Positions 33,047 to 41,715 of a DNA stretch of 58,659 nt are shown one piece after another; within the stretch, counting starts at the first letter, position 1, and each line of letters opens with the position of its first letter. The stretch spans positions 1-58,659 of the forward strand of contig JAXJVH010000028.1 in the NCBI GenBank assembly GCA_036308645.1. Reading direction: 5' to 3'. The position numbers and the translations under genes were made by a program. The notes under the pieces are model-generated. The model made no database searches and was not told the origin of the DNA. It worked only from the letters and a program-made list of their open reading frames with translations. The stretch is from RUG11462 sp036308645 (GTDB taxonomy: Bacteria; Bacillota; Clostridia; Oscillospirales; Acutalibacteraceae).

Positions 33047-35407
33047 ATGAATAAACATTACAAAGCGCTTGAGTTTGATAAAATTTTATTACAACTTTCG
33101 GATTGCGCGGTAAGCGAAGGCGCAAAGCAAAAAGCGCTTGAAACTTTACCGCAAAACGACCTTACGAAAGCGAAAAACTTAATAGAAAAAACCGATGACG
33201 CTTACAAACTGATTTCGGGTTATTCTACTCCGCCTTTTTCCGGAACAAAAGACGTTTCCGCTGCGCTTTCACGCGCTGCAAGCGGCGGTATGCTTAATAA
33301 TTCGGAACTGCTTAGTATCGGCGGCGTATTAAAAAATGTTACCGTCGTGAAAGAATGGCGCTCACATTCGGAAAACGTAACTACTTCTATTGATAACCTT
33401 TTTAACAATTTATATGAGAACAAACGGCTTGCGGATAAAATATTTAACTGCATTAAAAACGAGGAAGAATTAAACGATAACGCTTCGGATACGCTTTTTT
33501 CAATCCGCCGTAAAATGATGAGCATTTCAAACTCCATAAGGGAAAGGCTCGAAAAGATTGTGCGTTCGTCATCTTACCAAAAATTTTTGCAGGACGCCAT
33601 TGTCACCCAGCGAAACGGTAGATATGTTGTACCTGTAAAAACCGAATATAAAAGCGAGATTTCGGGACTTGTGCATGATACTTCCTCTACCGGCTCTACC
33701 GTTTTTATCGAGCCTATGGCGGTAGTTGAGGCAAATAATGAAATCAAAATTTTAAAATCAAAAGAAGCGGAAGAAATCGAGAGAATTTTATTCGAACTAT
33801 CGGCAGAATGTGCCGAAGTTAAGGAATCTGTAATGAATTCTCTTTGGTTGCTTACAGAACTCGACTATATTTTTGCAAAGGCAAAACTTGCACAGAAAAT
33901 GAAAGCGACAAAGCCTGTGCTTAACGACAGAAGCTATATTGAACTGCGAAACGCAAGACACCCTTTGCTTGATAAAAACAGCGTAGTTCCGATTAGCATT
34001 ACGCTTGGCAAAGATTATAAAATGCTTGTAATTACAGGTCCGAATACGGGTGGTAAAACCGTTGCCATCAAAACCGTAGGACTTTTGACGCTAATGGCGG
34101 AATGCGGACTTTTAGTTCCCTGTTCAGAGGGCAGCGAATTAGCGGTATTCACTAATGTTTTTTCGGACATAGGCGACGAGCAGAGCATTGAACAGTCGCT
34201 TTCGACTTTTTCATCGCATATCAAAAACATAATTTCAATTTTAGATACCGTTGATAATAATTCGCTTGTTTTACTTGATGAATTATGCTCGGGAACAGAC
34301 CCCGTAGAGGGAGCGGCGCTTGCGGCCTCTATACTCGAAGCATTCAGAAAATACGGCGCTACGCTTGCGGCTACTACGCATTATGCCGAACTTAAAGCCT
34401 ATGCGCTTGATACAGACGGCGTCGAAAACGCCTGTTGTGAATTTGACGTTAAAACGCTTGCTCCGACATACAGACTGCTTGTAGGTGTGCCGGGAAAATC
34501 AAACGCTTTTGCCATTTGTGCAAAACTCGGAATGGACGAGAGCGTTATTAAACGAGCAAACACTTTAATCAGCGAAGAAAGCAACCGTTTTGAACGTGTA
34601 ATTGAAGAATTACAATCAAGACAGGCTGAATATGACGATAAATTAAGAGAAGCGGAAATAAGGCTTAAAGTTGCCAACCGAAGAGCCGAAGAAGCAGGAA
34701 AACAGGCAGAAAAACTGCGTAAAGAATATAACGAGCAGATTGAAAACGCAAAAGCGCAGGCAAGAATTATTACGGATAATGCAAGAATTGAGGCTAACAG
34801 GCTTTTAGACGAACTGCAAGCACTCAAAAAGCAAGGTTCAAAGGACGCTGCGGCAAAGGCCGAGGCAAGCGCTAAAAAAAGTTTCAACAAACTCGACAGC
34901 ATTTCATCGTCGGGCGAAAAATATAAGGACAACTACAAACTCCCCCGACCACTCCAAATCGGCGATACAATTTTATTGCCCGATACCGACACAAAAGCGA
35001 CGGTGCTTACCCTACCTGACAACAAAAACAGAATTCAGGTTCAGGCAGGCATTATGAAAATGAAAATTTCTGCTGAAAATGTAAGATTAGTTGAAGAAAA
35101 ACGCATAAACGTGCCGAAATCGGTAGTTCGCAGAACAGGAGTTGACTCTGCAAAAACTCGCTTGGCGGCGCTTGAAATAGATGTGCGCGGTATGACGGTT
35201 GACGAGGCAACGCTCGATATTGACAGATTTATTGACAATGCCGTTTTAGGCTCAATGAATGGGTTTACTATAATTCACGGCAAAGGAACGGGAGCGTTAA
35301 GAAAAGGTATTCACACCTTTTTACGCCGACACCCGAGCGTAAAATCTTTTAGAGTAGGTCTTTTCGGCGAGGGCGAGAACGGCGTTACAATAGTTGAGTT
35401 AAAATAA
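33047..35407 (+). CDS. mutS2: MutS2 family ATPase with Smr domain
   Basis: 786 residues, normal length. The MutS-type ATPase has P-loop GPNTGGKT (331-338) and the downstream LLDELCSGTDP Walker B. A coiled-coil KOW-linker region follows, then the C-terminal Smr nuclease domain with EIDVRGMT and IIHGKGTGALR. In Bacillus, MutS2 acts in ribosome rescue by splitting collided ribosomes; older work ties it to suppression of recombination. It immediately follows recO. Confidence 0.95.
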   Translation: MNKHYKALEFDKILLQLSDCAVSEGAKQKALETLPQNDLTKAKNLIEKTDDAYKLISGYSTPPFSGTKDVSAALSRAASGGMLNNSELLSIGGVLKNVTVVKEWRSHSENVTTSIDNLFNNLYENKRLADKIFNCIKNEEELNDNASDTLFSIRRKMMSISNSIRERLEKIVRSSSYQKFLQDAIVTQRNGRYVVPVKTEYKSEISGLVHDTSSTGSTVFIEPMAVVEANNEIKILKSKEAEEIERILFELSAECAEVKESVMNSLWLLTELDYIFAKAKLAQKMKATKPVLNDRSYIELRNARHPLLDKNSVVPISITLGKDYKMLVITGPNTGGKTVAIKTVGLLTLMAECGLLVPCSEGSELAVFTNVFSDIGDEQSIEQSLSTFSSHIKNIISILDTVDNNSLVLLDELCSGTDPVEGAALAASILEAFRKYGATLAATTHYAELKAYALDTDGVENACCEFDVKTLAPTYRLLVGVPGKSNAFAICAKLGMDESVIKRANTLISEESNRFERVIEELQSRQAEYDDKLREAEIRLKVANRRAEEAGKQAEKLRKEYNEQIENAKAQARIITDNARIEANRLLDELQALKKQGSKDAAAKAEASAKKSFNKLDSISSSGEKYKDNYKLPRPLQIGDTILLPDTDTKATVLTLPDNKNRIQVQAGIMKMKISAENVRLVEEKRINVPKSVVRRTGVDSAKTRLAALEIDVRGMTVDEATLDIDRFIDNAVLGSMNGFTIIHGKGTGALRKGIHTFLRRHPSVKSFRVGLFGEGENGVTIVELK

Positions 35408-35443
35408 TACTTTTATTATAAAAACAAAGAAAGGATATTCATA

Positions 35444-36583
35444 TTGAGAAATCTCAGACAGAATATAGCGGACTATTTCAGAGAAACCGACAAATTATTG
35501 CTGTTTCTCTGCACATTAGCCTCGCTTTACGGTGCGGCGCTTATTTACTCCGCCACTAATATGTACGGTTTAGAGCAGGTTGCGGTTCAATTGGTTTCAT
35601 TAGGTTTAGGACTGGTAGTGGCTGTAATTGTTTCTTTATTTGATTATTCAAATCTATTAAAATTTTGGCCGATTTATATTATTGCGTCGATTGCACTTTT
35701 ACTTATTACATATCGGTTCGGTATCACTCCGGTGGGTGCTGATAACAAAGCATGGCTTAATATTTTCGGTATTTCTTTTCAGGTAAGCGAACTTATTAAA
35801 ATCTTTATGATTTTAACTTTTGCGAAGCACGTTTCAAGTATCAATCCAAAAGATATAAACAAATTACATAATATTATTCTGCTTACTTTACACGGTCTTG
35901 CCGCTCCGGGACTTGTTATGATTTTACAAAAAGACCTTGGTACTGTTTGCGTTATGGTTGTAATTTTTCTTGCGATGATGTACTGTGCAGGCGTAAAACT
36001 TCGCTATTTTGCAATCGGACTCGGAGCCGTTGCGGTTGCTGCGCCTTTTGCTTGGAAGTTTGTACTTTCCGAATATCAAAAACAACGTTTTATGGTAATT
36101 TTAGACCTCGAGGCAGACGCACGAGGTTACGGTTATCAACAATTGCAGTCAATTAAAGCGATTGGTTCGGGCGGTATTTTCGGGCAAGGCTATATGCAGG
36201 GTGCAAAAACCCAGACAAACGGCGTTCCCGAGGCGCATAATGATTTTATTTTAACAGTTGCAGGTGAAGAATTGGGACTTATAGGATGTTTGCTGGTTTT
36301 TGCAATTCTTGTTGCTATAATCATTCGAGTTATGTATATAAGCACCGTATCAAAGGATACCGCAGGTAAAATTATCTGTGCAGGCGCATTCGGTATGCTT
36401 GCGGCACAGCTTATTATCAACACAGGAATGGTTATGGCGCTGTTACCTGTTATCGGCGTTACTCTGCCGTTTTTCTCGGCAGGCGGTTCTTCGCTTGTTT
36501 GCTTATTTATAAGCATAGGCCTTGTAACTTCTGTTTATAAAAACCGATTTATGAGAACAATGTATTTAAGGGATAAAGGTTAA
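35444..36583 (+). CDS. rodA: FtsW/RodA/SpoVE family peptidoglycan polymerase
   Basis: 379 residues and about ten membrane helices. SEDS-family landmarks are QVSELIKI (normally FQPSE), the SIKAIGSGGIFGQG loop and the VPEAHNDFI segment. SEDS proteins polymerise glycan strands from lipid II. The subgroup is RodA-like rather than FtsW by length and by lacking cell-division neighbours, but SpoVE is possible in a spore former. Start TTG, with AAAGGA upstream. Confidence 0.88.
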   Translation: MRNLRQNIADYFRETDKLLLFLCTLASLYGAALIYSATNMYGLEQVAVQLVSLGLGLVVAVIVSLFDYSNLLKFWPIYIIASIALLLITYRFGITPVGADNKAWLNIFGISFQVSELIKIFMILTFAKHVSSINPKDINKLHNIILLTLHGLAAPGLVMILQKDLGTVCVMVVIFLAMMYCAGVKLRYFAIGLGAVAVAAPFAWKFVLSEYQKQRFMVILDLEADARGYGYQQLQSIKAIGSGGIFGQGYMQGAKTQTNGVPEAHNDFILTVAGEELGLIGCLLVFAILVAIIIRVMYISTVSKDTAGKIICAGAFGMLAAQLIINTGMVMALLPVIGVTLPFFSAGGSSLVCLFISIGLVTSVYKNRFMRTMYLRDKG

Positions 36584-37012
36584 ATGATACGTTTTATTTC
36601 AAATTCTGAAAATGATACTAAAAACTTGGCAGAAAAAATTGCTGAAAAATTAAATCCTAATGATTTTATTGCGCTTTTCGGCGGTATGGGTATGGGCAAA
36701 ACCACTTTTACAAGACATCTTGCAAAAGCACTCGGTTTTGACGGCGAAGCCTCCTCCCCTACTTTTGCAATTATAAATGAATACAATGGAGGCAGACTGC
36801 CTGTTTATCATTTTGATATGTACCGAATAGAAACGTTTGACGACCTATATTCAACAAACTTTTTTGAATACTGTGAAATGGGCGGCGTTGTGGTTTGCGA
36901 ATGGAGTGAGAATATCGAAAACGTTCTCCCCGATAATTATATTAAAATATCTATTTCACAAGGCGAAAACGAAAATCAAAGAATTTTTGAAATTGAAGGA
37001 CTTGAATTATGA
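36584..37012 (+). CDS. tsaE: tRNA t6A biosynthesis ATPase TsaE
   Basis: 142 residues. P-loop GGMGMGKT (33-40), then SSPTFAIINEY and YHFDMYRI, the usual TsaE signatures. It supports the TsaB-TsaD complex that adds threonylcarbamoyl to A37 of ANN-decoding tRNAs. It starts at the base after the rodA stop and overlaps tsaB by four bases. Confidence 0.95.
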   Translation: MIRFISNSENDTKNLAEKIAEKLNPNDFIALFGGMGMGKTTFTRHLAKALGFDGEASSPTFAIINEYNGGRLPVYHFDMYRIETFDDLYSTNFFEYCEMGGVVVCEWSENIENVLPDNYIKISISQGENENQRIFEIEGLEL

Positions 37013-37698
37013 TAATTTTAGGTATTGATTCGGCAAGTGTCAGTTGTTCTGCGGCAATTAAGCAAGACAACAAAACAACCGAACAATTTATAAACAACGG
37101 GCTTACTCATTCGCAGACGCTTTTGCCGATGATAGCTGAAACAATGAAAAAAACGGATATTACCGCCAAAGATATTGATTTAATTGCAATTACAAAAGGA
37201 CCCGGCTCATTCACGGGACTGCGTATAGGTATGGCAACCGCAAAAGGAATTGCCGCCCCTTTTGATACACCCTGCGTTTTGATTTCAACTCTTGAGGCAA
37301 TCGCTCATACTGCAAGCGCACATCACAACGGTATTTTTTGTGCGGTTATGGACGCTCGTTGCAATCAGGTTTACAATGCGATTTTTGAAGAAAAAGACGG
37401 TGAATTGATTAGACTTTGCGACGATAGAGCGATAACAATTCCCGACCTTGAAAAAGAACTTAAAGAATTAAATAAACCGATAATTCTTTGCGGCGACGGC
37501 ACGGCGGTTTGTGAAAAGAGTTTTAGTGAAATTCAATATACGGTTGCCGATGAAGAAGTAAGATTACCGCACGCAGGTAATATCTGCATTTTGGGAGAAA
37601 AGTATAAAAACGAGGCTCAAAGCCCCGATAAAATATCGCCTGTTTATCTGCGCTTACCGCAGGCAAGCAGAGAACTACTTAAAAAGAAGGAGAAATAA
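37009..37698 (+). CDS. tsaB: tRNA t6A biosynthesis protein TsaB
   Basis: 229 residues. ASKA-type fold with GIDSASVSCS at the start and the family block KGPGSFTGLRIGM. It dimerises with TsaD in t6A synthesis. The four-base overlap with tsaE indicates coupled expression. tsaD is not in the window. Confidence 0.94.
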   Translation: MIILGIDSASVSCSAAIKQDNKTTEQFINNGLTHSQTLLPMIAETMKKTDITAKDIDLIAITKGPGSFTGLRIGMATAKGIAAPFDTPCVLISTLEAIAHTASAHHNGIFCAVMDARCNQVYNAIFEEKDGELIRLCDDRAITIPDLEKELKELNKPIILCGDGTAVCEKSFSEIQYTVADEEVRLPHAGNICILGEKYKNEAQSPDKISPVYLRLPQASRELLKKKEK

Positions 37699-37700
37699 GA

Positions 37701-38153
37701 ATGATAGCAATTGGTTGCGACCACGGCGGTTATGATTTAGCCGTCAAAATTATGAAGGATTTTGATGAAAAAGGTATTGAATATAAATTTTTCGGTACTT
37801 TCGACGGAAAGAGCATCGACTACCCCGATACCGCTTATCCCGTAGCAAAATATGTTGCTGACGGCAAGGCAGAAAAAGGCATTTTGGTTTGCGGAACAGG
37901 AATTGGTATGTCTATTGCGGCTAACAAGGTAAACGGTGTTCGTGCGGCAGTTTGCACCGACCATTTTTCAACAAAATTCACAAGACTTCATAATAATACA
38001 AATGTTCTTTGTCTTGGCGGAAGAGTTTTGGGAGACGCATTTGCGCTTGAATTGGTTGATATTTTCCTTAATACAGAATATGAGGGCGGCAGACATCAAA
38101 ACAGACTTGATAAAATAGAAAAAATCGAAAACGGAACTTTTGAAAAAGATTGA
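37701..38153 (+). CDS. rpiB: Ribose-5-phosphate isomerase B
   Basis: 150 residues. It interconverts ribose 5-phosphate and ribulose 5-phosphate. CDHGG at 6-10 and the catalytic cysteine C64 in CGTGIGMSI are present, with LHNNTNVLCLG later. It starts two bases after the tsaB stop with GGAG upstream and is the last gene of the long rightward run. Confidence 0.94.
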   Translation: MIAIGCDHGGYDLAVKIMKDFDEKGIEYKFFGTFDGKSIDYPDTAYPVAKYVADGKAEKGILVCGTGIGMSIAANKVNGVRAAVCTDHFSTKFTRLHNNTNVLCLGGRVLGDAFALELVDIFLNTEYEGGRHQNRLDKIEKIENGTFEKD

Positions 38154-38174
38154 ATATTATATTTAGATTTTATA

Positions 38175-38376
38175 GGTTCTATTCCTAATGTTGGGGTTTC
38201 AACACGTAGCGCCGCCCTCTGACGAGGGAGGCGGCACGGCGGCTTTGCCGTGACGTAGGGAGAGAAAGAATAAAGATAGATATATACTTTGGCTTTTCTC
38301 TCCCTCAGTCTCGCTTCGCTCGACAGTTCCCTCGTCAGAGGGAGCCAATCTACACCCCAACTTTTGAAAAAGAACC
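38175..38376. mobile_element. Fold-back (MITE-like) element, about 200 bases
   Basis: Nested inverted repeats: GGTTCT (38175) with AGAACC (38371-38376); GTTGGGGT (38190-38197) with ACCCCAAC (38354-38361); CCCTCTGACGAGGGA (38215-38229) with its exact complement (38328-38342); GGGAGAGAAA (38258-38267) with its complement near 38295-38304. It is more GC-rich than its surroundings and non-coding, between convergent genes. The arms would fold into one long RNA or DNA hairpin, the shape of a miniature inverted-repeat element. No transposase is here. Confidence 0.7.
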
Positions 38377-38385
38377 ATTTTATAT

Positions 38386-38426
38386 AAAAAACAGCGGAAG
38401 AAACAAAAATTCTTCCGCTGTTTTTT
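38386..38426. terminator. Terminator at the end of the rpiB run
   Basis: Sixteen-base perfect stem (38387-38402 with 38410-38425) ending in T6; it may work in both directions. Confidence 0.8.
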
Positions 38427-38433
38427 ACATGAA

Positions 38434-38461
38434 AAAAGGGACTGATTAATCAGTCCCTTTT
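38434..38461 (-). terminator. Terminator of the sortase-type surface protein gene
   Basis: A 28-base perfect palindrome, AAAAGGGACTGATT and its complement, 17 bases beyond the leftward gene's stop and flanked by T-rich sequence on the minus strand. Confidence 0.75.
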
Positions 38462-38477
38462 GAGATTATCAAATCAA

Positions 38478-38969
38478 TTATTTAGATAATTTTTTCTTTG
38501 AAACAACTACGCCTGCTAATGCAACTGCTGCTAAAGCAACCATTGCCATGCTATCGCCTGTTTTTGGTGATGTTTCTTCTTTCTCTGCAGTAGTTGTAGG
38601 TTCGTCATCGTCGTCTGTTGGTTCATCAGCATCGTCGATTGCTTCAAAAATCGGTTCAGCGCTGATGTCTTCGATAGAAATATCGTCTAAAAATCTAACT
38701 GTTACTGTTTCGCTTTCAAGAGAACCGCTAACGATTTCATAGTTACCGTCGATTTCCCAACCCAAAAAGTTGTAACCGTCTTTAGTTTCTACTGAAAAAG
38801 TAAATTCTTTGCCGGCAGTAGCGTTGCCTGTTGTGTCCTGTGCGATTGTAACAGTACCGCCATCATAGTCTTTAACAACCGGAGCAACTACGCTACCTGC
38901 TGCAAAAACGCTTACTGACAAAGCGGACACCAAAACCAAAGCTAAAACAACTGACATAATTTTTTTCAT
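38478..38969 (-). CDS. Small cell-wall protein with InlB-like repeat and sorting signal
   Basis: 163 residues. Signal peptide at about 1-23 (ending VFA). One beta domain (GYNFLGWEIDG) resembles the bacterial repeat found in InlB and similar surface proteins. An Asp/Glu/Thr-rich linker (112-132) follows, then SPKTGD at 134-139, a hydrophobic helix and a KKK tail, the layout of a sortase substrate (LPXTG variant). Its binding partner is unknown. AGGAGG precedes the ATG and the promoter is strong, so it is probably an abundant surface protein. Confidence 0.82.
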   Translation of the reverse strand: MKKIMSVVLALVLVSALSVSVFAAGSVVAPVVKDYDGGTVTIAQDTTGNATAGKEFTFSVETKDGYNFLGWEIDGNYEIVSGSLESETVTVRFLDDISIEDISAEPIFEAIDDADEPTDDDDEPTTTAEKEETSPKTGDSMAMVALAAVALAGVVVSKKKLSK

Positions 38970-39077
38970 AATTATTACCTCCTAAATTAAAGAAAAACTT
39001 ATTTTGTGTTATTATAACACGAAACTTTAAAAAAGTAAATAGTTTTTTAAAAAATTTTTCCTAAATTATTTGTTTAT

Positions 39078-39106
39078 ATATTACTCCTATTCTTGCTAAA
39101 TGTCAA
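39078..39106 (-). promoter_or_regulatory. Promoter of the surface protein gene
   Basis: TTGACA (39101-39106), 17 bases, TAATAT (39078-39083) on the minus strand, leaving an untranslated leader of roughly 100 bases. The rest of this 392-base spacer is AT-rich and holds only this and the nfn promoter. Confidence 0.75.
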
Positions 39107-39192
39107 GAACTTTTTGTATATTTTTTGTATATTTTTGTTTATTTATATATTTTATTATTTTTCAATTTAAATAATATGTTAAAAATAACGGC

Positions 39193-39221
39193 TTGAAAAA
39201 GTAAGCAAACAGTGTTATAAT
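39193..39221 (+). promoter_or_regulatory. nfnAB promoter
   Basis: TTGAAA (39193-39198), 17 bases, TATAAT (39216-39221). It leaves a 5' leader of about 135 bases with no clear fold. Confidence 0.75.
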
Positions 39222-39361
39222 TGAATTCGCTGTATACAGAGAATCCTAAACGATGATATAAATTATAATGATTGTTATTTATATTTATATGATGGTTTTT
39301 CAAAGATTTCTCAAACCTACATTTATTTTAAACGGTTATTAGGAAAGGTAAGATAAGAGAT

Positions 39362-40204
39362 ATGTATAAAATCGTTATGAAAAAAAGTCTTAATCCTACC
39401 GTTACAATGATGGATATAGACGCACCGCTTGTAGCACGCAAAGCGCAAGCAGGTCAGTTTATTATTCTTCGTGTTGACGAGGACGGCGAGCGTATTCCGC
39501 TTACTGTTGCAGGATATGACAGAGAAGCAGGAACAGTAAAAATTATTTTCCAGATTGTCGGCGCTACTACCGAAAGACTGAACCACAAAAACGAGGGCGA
39601 TTATATTACCGATTTTGTAGGTCCTTTAGGTACTGCCACAAAAACAGACGGACTTAAAAAAGTCTGTATAGTAGGCGGCGGCGTTGGTTGTGCCATTGCG
39701 CTTCCTGTTGCTCAGAAATTACATTCACTCGGTTGTGAAGTTCACTCGATTATAGGCTTTAGAAACAAAGACTTGCTTATACTTGAAGATGAATTTCGTA
39801 CGTGTTCCGACTCGCTTACAATTATGACCGACGACGGTTCTTACGGCGAAAAAGGTCTTGTAACCGAGCCGCTTAAAGCAGCGCTTGAAAACGGAGAAAA
39901 ATACGATGAAGTTATCACAATCGGTCCGCTGATTATGATGAAATTCGTTGTTGCTACTACAAAGCCTTTTAACCAAAAGACAACCGTTTCTATGAATCCG
40001 ATTATGATAGACGGAACGGGAATGTGCGGCGGATGCCGTCTTACGGTTGGCGGTAAAACAAAATTCGCCTGCGTTGACGGTCCTGATTTTGACGGTTTTG
40101 AAGTTGACTTTGACGAGGCTATGGCAAGGTCGACTATGTATAAAGATTTTGAGCGCCACGAATATGAATCAACTTGTAACTTATTTAAGGAGGTAAAGGA
40201 TTAA
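39362..40204 (+). CDS. nfnA: NADH-dependent ferredoxin:NADP+ oxidoreductase subunit NfnA
   Basis: 280 residues. FAD-binding ferredoxin-reductase fold (RIPLTVAGYD), a nucleotide-binding segment (CIVGGGVGCA) and a C-terminal [2Fe-2S] site with C222, C225 and C237 in MCGGC...FAC; in the Thermotoga enzyme an Asp supplies the fourth ligand, here probably D218. With NfnB it bifurcates electrons between NAD, NADP and ferredoxin. It overlaps nfnB by one base. A plain sulfide/dihydroorotate-dehydrogenase-like label would describe the same fold less specifically. Confidence 0.88.
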   Translation: MYKIVMKKSLNPTVTMMDIDAPLVARKAQAGQFIILRVDEDGERIPLTVAGYDREAGTVKIIFQIVGATTERLNHKNEGDYITDFVGPLGTATKTDGLKKVCIVGGGVGCAIALPVAQKLHSLGCEVHSIIGFRNKDLLILEDEFRTCSDSLTIMTDDGSYGEKGLVTEPLKAALENGEKYDEVITIGPLIMMKFVVATTKPFNQKTTVSMNPIMIDGTGMCGGCRLTVGGKTKFACVDGPDFDGFEVDFDEAMARSTMYKDFERHEYESTCNLFKEVKD

Positions 40205-41625
40205 TGCAAAAACCGAATATGTCACTTACGAAAAATCCAATGCCTTCACAAGAGCCGAAAGTCAGAGCAAAAAACTTTTATGAGGTTGCCACAGGTTACA
40301 CCGATGAAATGGCTATTGACGAGGCGCTTCGTTGCTTAAACTGCAAAAATATGCCCTGCGTTTCAGGTTGCCCTGTTAAAATTCATATTCCCGAATTTAT
40401 TTCTAAAATTAAAGAAGGCGATTTTGAGGGCGCTTACAAAATTATTTCAGAATCCTCTTCCCTGCCTGCTGTTTGCGGTCGTGTTTGTCCGCAGGAATCA
40501 CAGTGCGAATCAAAATGTGTAAGAGGAATCAAAGGCGAGCCTGTAGGAATCGGCAGACTTGAAAGATTTGTTGCCGACTGGCACAACGCTCATTCTACAG
40601 AAACCCCTGAAATTCCCGAATCAAACGGTCATAAAGTAGCGGTTATCGGTTCAGGTCCGTCCGGTCTTACCTGCGCGGGCGATCTTGCTAAAAAAGGCTA
40701 TAAGGTAACTGTATTTGAAGCGCTCCATTTAGCAGGCGGCGTATTGGTATACGGTATTCCCGAATTCAGGCTTCCGAAGTCTATAGTTGCTAAAGAGGTT
40801 GATACGCTTAAAAAATTAGGCGTTGAAATTGAAACTAACGTTGTTATCGGTAAAACCATCACAATCGACGAACTTATGGAAGAATACGGATTTGAGGCTG
40901 TATTTGTTGGTTCGGGCGCCGGTTTGCCGAGATTTATGGACATTGAGGGCGAGTCGCTTAAAGGCGTTTACTCGGCTAATGAATTTTTAACAAGAAGCAA
41001 CCTGATGAAAGCGTATAAGGACGACTCGCATACACCGATTATGAAATCGCAAAAAGTTGCGGTTGTCGGCGGCGGTAACGTTGCTATGGACGCCGCAAGA
41101 ACTGCACTTCGTTTGGGCGCTGAAAAGGTTTATATTGTTTATCGCCGTTCAATGGAAGAACTTCCGGCACGTAAAGAAGAGGTTGAACACGCTATTGAAG
41201 AGGGTATTGAATTCAAACTGCTTAATAACCCTGTTAAGATATTAGGATACAACAATCCCGATGATAAGCGCGATCCGAAAAACGGCTTTGTAACAGGTAT
41301 GGAATGTATCAGAATGGAACTTGGCGAGCCTGACGAAAAAGGCAGACGCAGACCTATAGAAGTTCCCGATTCTAACTTCACAATGGATGTTGATACGGTT
41401 ATTATGTCAATCGGCACTTCACCAAATCCGCTTATTAAATCTACAACAAAAGGTCTTGATGTAAATTCAAGAGGCGGTATAATTGTTGAAGAAACAACAG
41501 GCGCTACTTCAAAAGAGGGCGTTTATGCAGGCGGTGACGCTGTAACAGATGCTGCTACGGTTATTCTTGCAATGGGGGCCGGCAAAACTGCCGCCGAGGC
41601 AATAGACGAATATTTAAGTAAATAA
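40204..41625 (+). CDS. nfnB: NfnB subunit (glutamate-synthase small-subunit-like)
   Basis: 473 residues. N-terminal cysteines in CLNCKNMPC/CP and CGRVCP..C..KC bind two [4Fe-4S] clusters. Two Rossmann parts follow, GSGPSGLTCAG for FAD and VGGGNVAMDAART for NADPH. The protein is a homologue of GltD, but the upstream NfnA makes an electron-bifurcating transhydrogenase more likely than glutamate synthase. Balances NADH, NADPH and ferredoxin in fermenting anaerobes. Confidence 0.88.
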   Translation: MQKPNMSLTKNPMPSQEPKVRAKNFYEVATGYTDEMAIDEALRCLNCKNMPCVSGCPVKIHIPEFISKIKEGDFEGAYKIISESSSLPAVCGRVCPQESQCESKCVRGIKGEPVGIGRLERFVADWHNAHSTETPEIPESNGHKVAVIGSGPSGLTCAGDLAKKGYKVTVFEALHLAGGVLVYGIPEFRLPKSIVAKEVDTLKKLGVEIETNVVIGKTITIDELMEEYGFEAVFVGSGAGLPRFMDIEGESLKGVYSANEFLTRSNLMKAYKDDSHTPIMKSQKVAVVGGGNVAMDAARTALRLGAEKVYIVYRRSMEELPARKEEVEHAIEEGIEFKLLNNPVKILGYNNPDDKRDPKNGFVTGMECIRMELGEPDEKGRRRPIEVPDSNFTMDVDTVIMSIGTSPNPLIKSTTKGLDVNSRGGIIVEETTGATSKEGVYAGGDAVTDAATVILAMGAGKTAAEAIDEYLSK

Positions 41626-41639
41626 ATTTGATATTTTTA

Positions 41640-41676
41640 AAAAGCGTGGGTTTGAGAAATTCAAATCCACGCTTTT
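41640..41676. terminator. Bidirectional terminator between nfnB and the GH3 gene
   Basis: Sixteen-base stem with one wobble (AAAGCGTGG..CCACGCTTT) flanked by A and T runs. Confidence 0.85.
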
Positions 41677-41683
41677 AATTTTT

Positions 41684-41715
41684 AGATTCTTTAATTTTAA
41701 GATTCTTTAATTTTT
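41684..41715. repeat. Two 16-base tandem repeats at the 3' end of the GH3 gene
   Basis: AGATTCTTTAATTTT occurs at 41684 and again at 41700. The second copy covers the last codons and stop of the GH3 gene, so its tail has been duplicated into the spacer, as at lepB. Confidence 0.75.

Noticed and set aside
34399..34932. A long minus-strand frame inside mutS2
   Set aside because: Ser/Leu-rich translation without a ribosome-binding site, produced by codon bias of the opposite strand.
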